Assembly (NCBI GenBank): GCA_021650895.1
Contig: CP091278.1
Location: 2,013,659 to 2,077,658 of the forward strand
From: Candidatus Jettenia sp.
Lineage (GTDB): Bacteria; Planctomycetota; Brocadiia; Brocadiales; Brocadiaceae
DNA: 64,000 bases
Reading direction: 5' to 3'
Shown here piece after piece: positions 1 to 6,008 of the stretch. Numbering within the stretch: the first letter of the stretch is position 1; each line of letters begins with the position of its first letter. A program made the translations under genes and the position numbers. The notes below the pieces were generated by a model. That model did no database searches. It was given only the letters and a program-made list of their open reading frames with translations, and was not told the origin of the DNA.

Positions 1-2
1 CA

Positions 3-161
3 AACAAACGCTACCAACACTACAAAAAAGTCAATCCCGAAGAGTCAACTTTGGAGGTCTTAAAAAGACGCTATGCCAGAGGAGAAATTACCGATATGGA
101 ATTTGAAAAAATTAAGAATAAATTAAAAGATGATTTATGGAAGAAGGACATAGTTTCTTAA
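3..161 (+). CDS. SHOCT-domain protein, C-terminal part (5' end outside window)
   Basis: The open frame runs from the window edge to a TAA and encodes about 52 residues. They end in a SHOCT-type motif (LEVLKRRYARGEITDMEFEKI), which closely matches the tails of the next two genes. SHOCT is a short helical domain found at the C-terminus of many small membrane proteins and is thought to mediate oligomerisation. This is the third member of a tandem family here. The N-terminal membrane segment seen in the paralogues would lie upstream of the window. The function is unknown. Confidence 0.75.
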   Translation, partial: NKRYQHYKKVNPEESTLEVLKRRYARGEITDMEFEKIKNKLKDDLWKKDIVS

Positions 162-212
162 ATTTTAAGATGCTCTTTCATATATGTTTCATACTATGGA
201 AGGAGAAATGAT

Positions 213-437
213 ATGTTTGGGTTGTATGGACCTTTTAGTTGGTTACTTTTTTTTCTCGTAATTGGTCTGGTGGCCTATTTAGTTATCAAATACACACCTA
301 TTCTAACGAAAAGAGGTGCAAAAAAAAGCCTTATCGGTAGTGTCGGAGAATCGCCTTTAGAGATTTTGGAGAAACGTTTTGCCAGGGGGGAAATTACTGA
401 AGAGGAATTTGACAAGATTAAAAGAAAACTGGAATAA
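213..437 (+). CDS. small membrane protein with SHOCT domain
   Basis: A 74-residue protein. Residues about 5-27 (FSWLLFFLVIGLVAYLVIKY) form one membrane helix. Residues about 46-74 form a SHOCT domain with the usual LEKRFARGEITEEEFDKIK pattern. The start is well supported by a GGAAGGAG ribosome-binding site. It is a paralogue of the flanking partial gene and of the gene at 867, and the leader just upstream is also similar to the one at 867, so the family arose by tandem duplication. No function can be assigned. SHOCT tails are often linked to self-assembly. Confidence 0.85.
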   Translation: MFGLYGPFSWLLFFLVIGLVAYLVIKYTPILTKRGAKKSLIGSVGESPLEILEKRFARGEITEEEFDKIKRKLE

Positions 438-611
438 GCATAAGGATGAAAGATTTGCAAGAACAGAGAAATGCGCACTCCTTTGTAGGTATAGTAATCT
501 CAAAATAAGATGTCATATATAGCATCCAAGATTTGAAACAGAACAGAATATGGTGCAAGTTGAGTCTTTGGTTGTATACTGGTATAGGGAACGTTACGGA
601 ATTTCTAAAAA

Positions 612-691
612 TGTCATTGCGAGGGTTTTTTCCGAAGCAATCTCTTCTGAAACTTGTAAATGATTGCTTCGGACAAGACTCTTGCAATGAC
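612..691. repeat. dispersed palindromic repeat (CATTGCGAG...GAAGCAATC type)
   Basis: An imperfect inverted repeat lies inside the 429 bp gap between two SHOCT genes. One arm reads GTCATTGCGAGGGTTTTTTC CGAAGCAATC; the other is close to its reverse complement (GATTGCTTCGGACAAGACTC TTGCAATGAC). This CATTGCGAG/GAAGCAATC palindrome is a widespread REP-like sequence in bacterial genomes. The rest of the gap holds nothing I can identify. Confidence 0.75.
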
Positions 692-866
692 CAGTGAGGT
701 AGTCTTTTCTCTGTTGAGGATATGTTCGGTTTCATCATTGAAGTACCATAGTATAGCAAGTTTTCTCTGAAAATATCGAGCTTCTAAAGACCATAAAAGC
801 GACATTTTGTTTTACTATTACTTACTATAACTTCACTTCTACTTTATGTAAGGAAGGAGAAATGAG

Positions 867-1097
867 ATGTTTTGGTGGTTTAATCCGTTTACCTGGTTAA
901 TCTTTTTTTGCGTAATTGGTGTAGCAGTTTATTTAATTATAAAATACGAACTTGTGGTAACTAGCAAAGGTGTGAGAAAAAGATTTGAAACCGAAACCAA
1001 AGAATCAGCTTTGGAGATCTTAAAAAAGCGATTGGCCAGAGGAGAGATTACCGGAGAAGAGTTTGAAATAATTAAAAAAAAATTGGAAGAAACATAA
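867..1097 (+). CDS. small membrane protein with SHOCT domain
   Basis: A 76-residue paralogue of the gene at 213. It has a tryptophan-rich N-terminal membrane helix (WFNPFTWLIFFCVIGVAVYL, residues about 3-22) and a C-terminal SHOCT domain (LKKRLARGEITGEEFEIIKK). A strong GGAAGGAG ribosome-binding site precedes the ATG, in a leader nearly identical to that of its neighbour. This is the last member of the tandem family. The function is unknown. Confidence 0.85.
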   Translation: MFWWFNPFTWLIFFCVIGVAVYLIIKYELVVTSKGVRKRFETETKESALEILKKRLARGEITGEEFEIIKKKLEET

Positions 1098-1190
1098 GGG
1101 TGGAATACTTGTAAGAATAGAGAAGGATGTATTCCTGTATAAGAGCAAATCTTCGTTGCTGCTCATTTTAATGTATAGAAATTTCACGCA

Positions 1191-1208
1191 GGGCAAGGCT
1201 AAAGCCCA
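1191..1208. repeat. partial copy of the GGGCAAGGCTAAAGCC dispersed repeat
   Basis: The sequence GGGCAAGGCTAAAGCC is the core of a palindromic unit that recurs in this window at 1794-1815, 12802-12828, 13183-13205 and, as a perfect double copy, at 17573-17624. It lies only in intergenic DNA. Confidence 0.6.
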
Positions 1209-1795
1209 TATGCATCAAGTTAAACACAGCAACACGGACAAACGGAGTTTGTCCGTGCCACCCTGAAAACCGCATAAATAAAATGAAAATTCTTATACAA
1301 TCAAGCTAAAAAGTGTAAACGGTGAAGAATAACATAATCCCCCTTAATCCCCCTTTAAAAAAGGGGGAAATATATGGGTGTTTTAGAAAAGGGGGAAATC
1401 CCTCGTTCCCCCCTTTATGAAAGATTGATTTCTTTCCCCCCTTTTTAAACTTATCCTTACCCACAAGTTAGGTAGAGAGCGAAGGTAGAAGCAAGGTAAA
1501 CCACGAAGTACACGAAGAAAGAAGAACGTAGAGAAGCAAGATTCTGCGAAAGATGTAGAGACGCAAGATTTTGCGCTTTTACAATTGAGGTAGGGGTGTG
1601 TTGCTTCGCCTCAAGAAGGGATCGATCATAAAAAAAGAATTTATTGAGATTTGGAACTCTCCTATTCTTCGTGTACTTCGTGTTCTTTGTGGTATTAAAG
1701 ATGTGGGTAAGGACAAGCTTTTTAAAGGGGGATTAGAGGAGAACAGGAACACACGTTCTTTTTTATGGAACAATGCTCTTAGTTTGATGCATATA
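1207..1795. mobile_element. composite MITE-like region bounded by CATATGCATCAAGTTAA inverted ends
   Basis: The sequence CATATGCATCAAGTTAA at 1207-1223 is met by an imperfect inverted copy at 1779-1795. The same end sequence bounds a second element at 17651-17948. Inside are blocks of CCCCCTTAATCCCCC-type low-complexity hairpin sequence. A second, better-defined inverted-repeat element (1434-1732) is nested within. Short open frames across it look non-coding. No transposase is present, so if mobile it would depend on an enzyme from elsewhere. Confidence 0.5.
1434..1732. mobile_element. MITE-like repeat, copy 1
   Basis: About 299 bp with terminal inverted repeats of about 29 bp: CCCCCCTTTTTAAACTTATC at the left, and GTGGGTAAGGACAAGC through TTTAAAGGGGG at the right. 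A second internal inverted pair carries the CACGAAGTACACGAAGAA motif. The whole element recurs in opposite orientation at 16167-16507 with high identity, which shows that it is a discrete unit rather than chance palindromes. It has no coding capacity. Confidence 0.75.
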
Positions 1796-1815
1796 AGGCT
1801 AAAGCCCCTGCCCTA
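1794..1815. repeat. AAGGCTAAAGCCCCTGCCCTAC repeat copy
   Basis: A degenerate copy of the AAGGCTAAAGCCTTGCCCTAC dispersed unit, about 75 bp upstream of the aldolase gene. It abuts the right end of the MITE-like region. Confidence 0.5.
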
Positions 1816-1890
1816 CAATCTCCGTTTTTTTTTTCACGAGTCGCTACAAGGGCAGCTTATTTTAAAAAATGCGAACAAAAGAAAGCCAAT

Positions 1891-2943
1891 ATGATAGATA
1901 AGATTATTACTATCTTAGGAGATAATGCTAAATACCTTTTAGAGCATACATGTACTACCATTACGAAAGACAACTTGCATCTGCCAGGACCTGATTTTGT
2001 TGATAGAACTTTTACTCTGTCAGACAGGCCGAACAGGGTTTTAAGAACCTTACAGGAGATTTTTGATCAGGGAAGACTTGCGGGCACAGGATACCTTTCA
2101 ATACTGCCAGTGGATCAAGGTATAGAGCACTCAGCAGGTTCTGCCTTTGCACCGAATCCTCTCTATTTCGATCCGGAAAATATTGTAAAACTTGCTATTG
2201 AAGGCGGTTGTAACTCAGTTGCTTCAACGCTGGGGGTTTTAGGTGTTGTCTCGCGAAAATATGCTCATAAGATTCCCTTTATCCTGAAAATTAACCACAA
2301 TGAGCTTCTGAGCTATCCGAACTCTTATGATCAAACCCTGTTTGCATCTGTTGAACAGGCATTTGATATGGGAGCCGTAGGGATAGGAGCTACGGTGTAC
2401 TTTGGTTCAGAGGAATCACGCAGACAAATAGAAGAGATTCGTGATGCATTCGAATGCGCACATAACTTAGGCATGTTTACCGTACTCTGGTGTTACCTGC
2501 GGAATGAAAATTTTAAAAAGGATGGCATTAACTACGAGGAATCCGCAGATTTAACAGGACAGGCAAATCATCTGGGAGTTACCATAGAAGCAGACATTAT
2601 AAAACAGAAACAACCCATGAATAATGGTGGGTATACCGCGCTTAGGTTCGGTAAAACACATCCCCTTGTTTATAAGCAACTAACTTCTGATCATCCAATA
2701 GATTTGGTGCGATATCAAGTGGCAAACTGTTATATGGGAAGGATTGGCCTCATCAACTCTGGTGGACCTTCTGGTGAAAACGACCTACAGCAAGCGGTAA
2801 AGACGGCCGTGATAAACAAAAAAGCAGGTGGCATGGGACTTATTACGGGTAGAAAGGCATTTCAGAAATCGATGAAAGAAGGGGTTGAACTCTTGCATGC
2901 TGTGCAAGATGTCTATCTCGCGAAAGAAATAGACATAGCGTAG
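1891..2943 (+). CDS. fbaB: class I fructose-bisphosphate aldolase (FbaB/DhnA type)
   Basis: A 350-residue protein that matches E. coli FbaB along its whole length, so it is a full-length cytoplasmic glycolytic/gluconeogenic enzyme cleaving fructose-1,6-bisphosphate. Visible landmarks include [15 protein letters not shown] near residue 70, [10 protein letters not shown], the [14 protein letters not shown] block and the lysine-bearing ADIIKQKQ segment expected to form the Schiff base. The phosphate-binding INSGGPSG and [12 protein letters not shown] motifs lie near the C-terminus. The ribosome-binding site is weak and the gene follows a repeat-rich stretch. A decayed second copy of its 3' end lies at 4105-4292. 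Confidence 0.95.
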   Translation: MIDKIITILGDNAKYLLEHTCTTITKDNLHLPGPDFVDRTFTLSDRPNRVLRTLQEIFDQGRLAGTGYLSILPVDQGIEHSAGSAFAPNPLYFDPENIVKLAIEGGCNSVASTLGVLGVVSRKYAHKIPFILKINHNELLSYPNSYDQTLFASVEQAFDMGAVGIGATVYFGSEESRRQIEEIRDAFECAHNLGMFTVLWCYLRNENFKKDGINYEESADLTGQANHLGVTIEADIIKQKQPMNNGGYTALRFGKTHPLVYKQLTSDHPIDLVRYQVANCYMGRIGLINSGGPSGENDLQQAVKTAVINKKAGGMGLITGRKAFQKSMKEGVELLHAVQDVYLAKEIDIA

Positions 2944-3122
2944 CAAGAGAAAAAATGGATTCTCGATATACTTTTTTCTTTGCCCTGTATCTTTCCTATT
3001 TATTGAGGTGCAAGTATTGCAGTAAAACTCTTATGTCTTTATAACAATTTACCGTGGGGAACTAAAGTGGATGGGTTTGTCAAGACCTTTTATTACTAAT
3101 TTTTAGATGCATTTGTTATAAC

Positions 3123-3626
3123 ATGTATTATTTTGAGATACTGGAAGGATTGTATAAGAGTAAGATTAGATATCTCATCGTGGGTGGATTGTCCGTCAAC
3201 CTCTATGGTGTTCCTCGGGTAACTCAGGACATTGATATCATTATCGCTATGAATAAAGAAAATATTCTCAAGGTAACATCTCTATTGAAGGAATCAGGTT
3301 ATGTCCCACGCCAGACTGTAAACCCTGACGACCTTGCAAATCCTGATAAAGTGAAAGACTGGATTGAAAATAAAAATCTTAAGGCATTCAGTTTTTATCA
3401 TAAAAAAGACAACTATAAGGTGGTCGATATTGTGCTTGTCCATCCATTGGATTTTGAAAAGTCCTTTATAAACAGAACCGTAAAAAGGGCAAAGGATATA
3501 GATATTTATTTGGCATCGGTAGATGATATAATAAAAATGAAAGAATTTAGTGGAAGAACTCAGGATTTAAGCGATATTGAAATGCTGAAAAAAGTCAGAA
3601 AATATATGGGAGAAAAGAATGGATAA
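3123..3626 (+). CDS. nucleotidyltransferase-fold protein (AbiEii/MNT-like)
   Basis: A 167-residue protein with the pattern of the DNA polymerase beta-like nucleotidyltransferase superfamily: the GG(L)S motif (LIVGGLSVNLYG, residues about 18-29) followed by DIDIII (about 36-41), which supplies the metal-binding aspartates. A further acidic site is likely at VVDIVL (about 100). Proteins of this kind are often the toxin-like half of AbiE-type or MNT systems. It overlaps the next gene by 8 bp, so the two are probably co-translated. The pair sits inside a segment flanked by duplicated fbaB/gvpK-end sequence, which suggests acquisition. Substrate unknown. Confidence 0.7.
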   Translation: MYYFEILEGLYKSKIRYLIVGGLSVNLYGVPRVTQDIDIIIAMNKENILKVTSLLKESGYVPRQTVNPDDLANPDKVKDWIENKNLKAFSFYHKKDNYKVVDIVLVHPLDFEKSFINRTVKRAKDIDIYLASVDDIIKMKEFSGRTQDLSDIEMLKKVRKYMGEKNG

Positions 3627-3789
3627 GGGATTTAGCTATACTCTTGAAGATGAGAAAATAATTGAATATATGAAATTATCCACAGAAGACAAATTAAAAT
3701 GGTTGGAAGAGATCAACGAATTCACCAATATGGTTTTAAATATCAGAGAAAAGGAGTTAAGGGAAAAATTGAGGACATGCGAAATATAA
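3619..3789 (+). CDS. small partner protein of the nucleotidyltransferase
   Basis: A 56-residue, highly charged, helical protein. It starts at an ATG inside the end of the preceding gene (8 bp overlap) and ends at TAA 3787-3789. The central LSTEDKLKWLEEINEFTNMV segment resembles small proteins commonly encoded next to nucleotidyltransferase-fold genes. By analogy it may be the antidote or binding partner. That role is inferred from pairing and size alone. Confidence 0.6.
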   Translation: MDKGFSYTLEDEKIIEYMKLSTEDKLKWLEEINEFTNMVLNIREKELREKLRTCEI

Positions 3790-3907
3790 TAGACGGGAAT
3801 AAATAATCATGGCAAATTGCCTTTCTCAAAATTTCTCATAAAGATTGGCTTCATGTATTATATCTGATATTCGAGAGGGTTTCTCTCTTAAGCAGAAGAA
3901 ATAGTTT

Positions 3908-4095
3908 TTAATGGTTGATAAATCGTTGCATCAGCATATATACCATAAGAGCTACCAGATAAACAAATCCTAAAACTGCAATTCTTTGTGGATCCCTCAG
4001 GAAAATAGGAGCCACTGCGGCAGGTTTCTTAGCCCATTTGAAGTTTGTTTCTACAGCAGATTGTCCCTTGTATGCCTTAACCCTCGAATTGCGAA
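3908..4095 (-). pseudogene. transposase C-terminal fragment (IS1634/IS4-like)
   Basis: Read on the minus strand, this stretch encodes KAYKGQSAVETNFKWAKKPA, then VAPIFLRDPQRIAVLGFVYL and VALMVYMLMQRFINH, before a stop. This is the typical end of IS1634-type transposases (the YKGQxxVE..FKW signature). Everything upstream of it is lost at the junction with the duplicated fbaB tail. It is a dead remnant, and probably marks the event that brought in the flanking material. Confidence 0.65.
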
Positions 4096-4104
4096 GGTCG
4101 GGTT

Positions 4105-4292
4105 AACTCCGGTGGACCTTCTGGTGAAAACGATCTACAGCAAGCGGTAAAGACGGCTGTGATAAACAAAAAACAGGTAGCATGGGACTTATTACGGATA
4201 GAAAGGCATTTCAGAAACCGATGAAAGAAGGGGTTGAACTCTTGCATGCTGTGCAAGATGTCTATCTCGTGAAAGAAATAGACATAGCGTAG
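4105..4292 (+). pseudogene. duplicated 3' end of fbaB
   Basis: Nearly identical to 2755-2943 of the intact aldolase gene but lacking the first ~290 codons. One base is missing in the run AACAAAAAA(G)CAGGT, so the frame is broken, and several further substitutions are present. The similarity continues past the stop codon to about 4407 (matching up to about 3060), including the last codons of the convergent gvpK. The duplicated unit is therefore the old fbaB-gvpK junction. Confidence 0.9.
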
Positions 4293-4385
4293 CAGGAAAA
4301 AAATGGATTCTCGATATACCTCTTTCTTTGCCCTGTATCTTCCCTATTATTGAGGTGCAAGTATTGTAGTAAACCTCTTATATCT

Positions 4386-4733
4386 TTATAGCAATTTACC
4401 GAGGGGACCAAGATCTACATTCAGGTCTTCCGTTTTTAAACCAAATTGAGATTTAAGTTCTTCCATTTTTTCTGCTAATTTCATAAAAGTAATACCCAGA
4501 TTATTTACCTCTTCCCTGCTCAATGTACCGCTATCAATACGTCTGATAGCCTGGCGTTCTAAAAGCTCGCGAAGTAATTCAATAACCACAAGCACTAATT
4601 TTGCAAGCCCCTTACTCACATCCTTCTGATCAATATTGATATGATTTGGTAAAATGTTTTTTTTCTCATCTGACATGATACAGCTAAATATATCCGGTGC
4701 ATTCGTTTCAATAGTAGGCATAAATACCTCCAA
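4386..4733 (-). CDS. gvpK: gas vesicle protein GvpK
   Basis: A 115-residue protein with the GvpK core: LVLVVIELLRELLERQAIRR followed by ID.G.LS.EEV..LG..FM.L...ME.L, ending in the DLNVDLGPLGKLL tail typical of the family. GvpK is needed for proper gas vesicle formation in many bacteria, but its exact biochemical role is unsettled. It is the last gene of the minus-strand gas-vesicle run. Its final codons lie in the duplicated block shared with 3037-3060. Confidence 0.92.
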   Translation of the reverse strand: MEVFMPTIETNAPDIFSCIMSDEKKNILPNHINIDQKDVSKGLAKLVLVVIELLRELLERQAIRRIDSGTLSREEVNNLGITFMKLAEKMEELKSQFGLKTEDLNVDLGPLGKLL

Positions 4734-4779
4734 GAGTGGTATGAGACTTCCTCAAAAAATACTTTTTCCGTATGGAGAA

Positions 4780-5019
4780 TCAGCTACTTTCAATCTTCAA
4801 TGTTGCGTCAAAATACTGTGTTTGCATCTTTTTCGATTGAAAAATCCCTTTATACAAACGCCTTGTCTTATCAATTTTATCAATTTCTTCGGCATATTCC
4901 TTTAAGAGCTTATCCAGGGTTCCTTTGTAAACGGTTCGAGCCATTTCAAGTTCTTTTTCGGTTGCATACACGCTATACCATAAAAGGAAATTTTGTTTTT
5001 CAAGCTCTTTACTGTCCAT
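4780..5019 (-). CDS. hypothetical gas-vesicle-cluster protein, helical
   Basis: A 79-residue charged, helix-rich protein with no membrane segment. Its middle (EKELEMARTVYKGTLDKLLK, then EYAEEIDKIDKTRRLY) has heptad-like spacing that suggests a coiled coil. I do not recognise the family. It lies 46 bp from gvpK and 17 bp from a gvpA/J-type gene on the same strand, so co-expression with gas vesicle genes is likely. A minor structural or chaperone role is possible but unsupported. Confidence 0.65.
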   Translation of the reverse strand: MDSKELEKQNFLLWYSVYATEKELEMARTVYKGTLDKLLKEYAEEIDKIDKTRRLYKGIFQSKKMQTQYFDATLKIESS

Positions 5020-5036
5020 TTTTTATTTCTCGTATC

Positions 5037-5339
5037 CTATTTCTTAGATTCGAGTATTTCTATGCGCTTTTTGAGTGCCTCTAACTCATCTGTGTTCTGC
5101 ACCGCAGTGCATTGAGAATTGAAATCCTTATTGGTAATCCACCAATCCATACCCATCTCTTTTGCCTTCTCCACAGAGGCAATCATAAGGCGTATCTGAA
5201 TGGTCAAGAGTTCAATATCAACAAGCTTAATCTTAATATCGCCCGCAATAACGAGTCCTTTATCTAAAATTCGCTCTAATACATCGGCAATCGTTGCAGA
5301 ATTCGTTGATTGGTTTATAACTCCATGCTGTTTGTCCAT
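5037..5339 (-). CDS. gvpJ: GvpA/GvpJ-family minor gas vesicle protein
   Basis: A 100-residue protein whose residues about 16-68 match the GvpA fold: helix-strand-strand-helix with LADVLERILDKG-like, KIKLVDIELLTIQIRL and MIASVEKAKEMG segments. Unlike the main GvpA it has a charged C-terminal tail (ELEALKKRIEILESKK). Such GvpJ/M/S-like paralogues are thought to form tips or nucleation points of the vesicle shell. Assignment to J rather than M or S is provisional. Confidence 0.85.
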   Translation of the reverse strand: MDKQHGVINQSTNSATIADVLERILDKGLVIAGDIKIKLVDIELLTIQIRLMIASVEKAKEMGMDWWITNKDFNSQCTAVQNTDELEALKKRIEILESKK

Positions 5340-5500
5340 ATTCGGCCTTTCCTATTTTAGATTATCTGTGGACTCTGTTTCTCCCAACCTAATCTCTTTA
5401 CCGGATGGGATAGCACAGATAGTCTATCTGTCCGTTCAACATTATTTACAGATCTCTGTTAGAGACGGCATCGGTTGACGATGGTTACTGTAAAGAGATT

Positions 5501-5974
5501 TCATTTGTATGTTTCCCGGTTAAATCGCTGGACGGATGATTCTGATTGTGCCTGTCTTGCAGTTTCCACGGAGGTTAACAAAGCCTTCAATCCTATGTAT
5601 ATCAGATCAATATTAGCCACGGAGATAGTAATATCACCGTGTATTACTACACCGGTGTTAAGAACACGATCCAGCGTCTCACAGAGGGAAAGATGCTGAT
5701 TTTCTAAGAATGAAGGGATTGTTAAATCTTCAGTTCTTTTTTCTATCAGTTCCTTTTCCTCCGCAGACAAATGGACCCGTGGCTGATTTTGTATCTGATC
5801 ATTTCCCTGTTGTAATTCACCCTCACCCATACCCTCCCCCTGAAAGGGAGAAGGATGGGGAGGAGGTAACTCAGAATCTGCAATAAGAAAGAAACGTTCC
5901 CTCAGCATTGAAAACACTTTATGAAATACCTTAAATAGGTTCTTCAAAATATCCATACCATCGTTACCATCCAA
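5501..5974 (-). CDS. GvpA/GvpJ-family protein with a repeat-derived insert
   Basis: A 157-residue protein. Residues about 85-147 carry a GvpA-type core (LCETLDRVLNTGVVIHGDIT, then ISVANIDLIYIGLKALLTSV). The N-terminal half is unlike other Gvp proteins. Residues about 36-55 (LPPPHPSPFQGEGMGEGE) are the translation of a dispersed CACCCTCACCCATACCCTCC-type repeat that has entered the gene without breaking the frame. No convincing ribosome-binding site precedes the ATG, and a second ATG lies six codons in. It is probably a minor shell or nucleation protein. Confidence 0.75.
   Translation of the reverse strand: MDGNDGMDILKNLFKVFHKVFSMLRERFFLIADSELPPPHPSPFQGEGMGEGELQQGNDQIQNQPRVHLSAEEKELIEKRTEDLTIPSFLENQHLSLCETLDRVLNTGVVIHGDITISVANIDLIYIGLKALLTSVETARQAQSESSVQRFNRETYK
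5812..5868. repeat. dispersed CCCTCACCCATACCCTC...GAGGGAGAAGGATGGGG repeat inside a gene
   Basis: A palindromic low-complexity sequence of a type commonly scattered in bacterial intergenic regions. Here it lies in frame within the GvpJ-like gene at 5501-5974 and adds about 20 residues rich in proline and glycine/glutamate. Confidence 0.65.
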
Positions 5975-6008
5975 TAAAATATTCTTTGATTGTACTTTCT
6001 TTCATACC

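Noticed and set aside
1300-1800. CRISPR array
   Set aside because: The repeated blocks are inverted and of unequal spacing, with no regular repeat-spacer pattern and no cas genes.
1598-1894. 98-codon open frame upstream of fbaB
   Set aside because: It lies across the MITE-like repeat and dispersed hairpins, with no family features.
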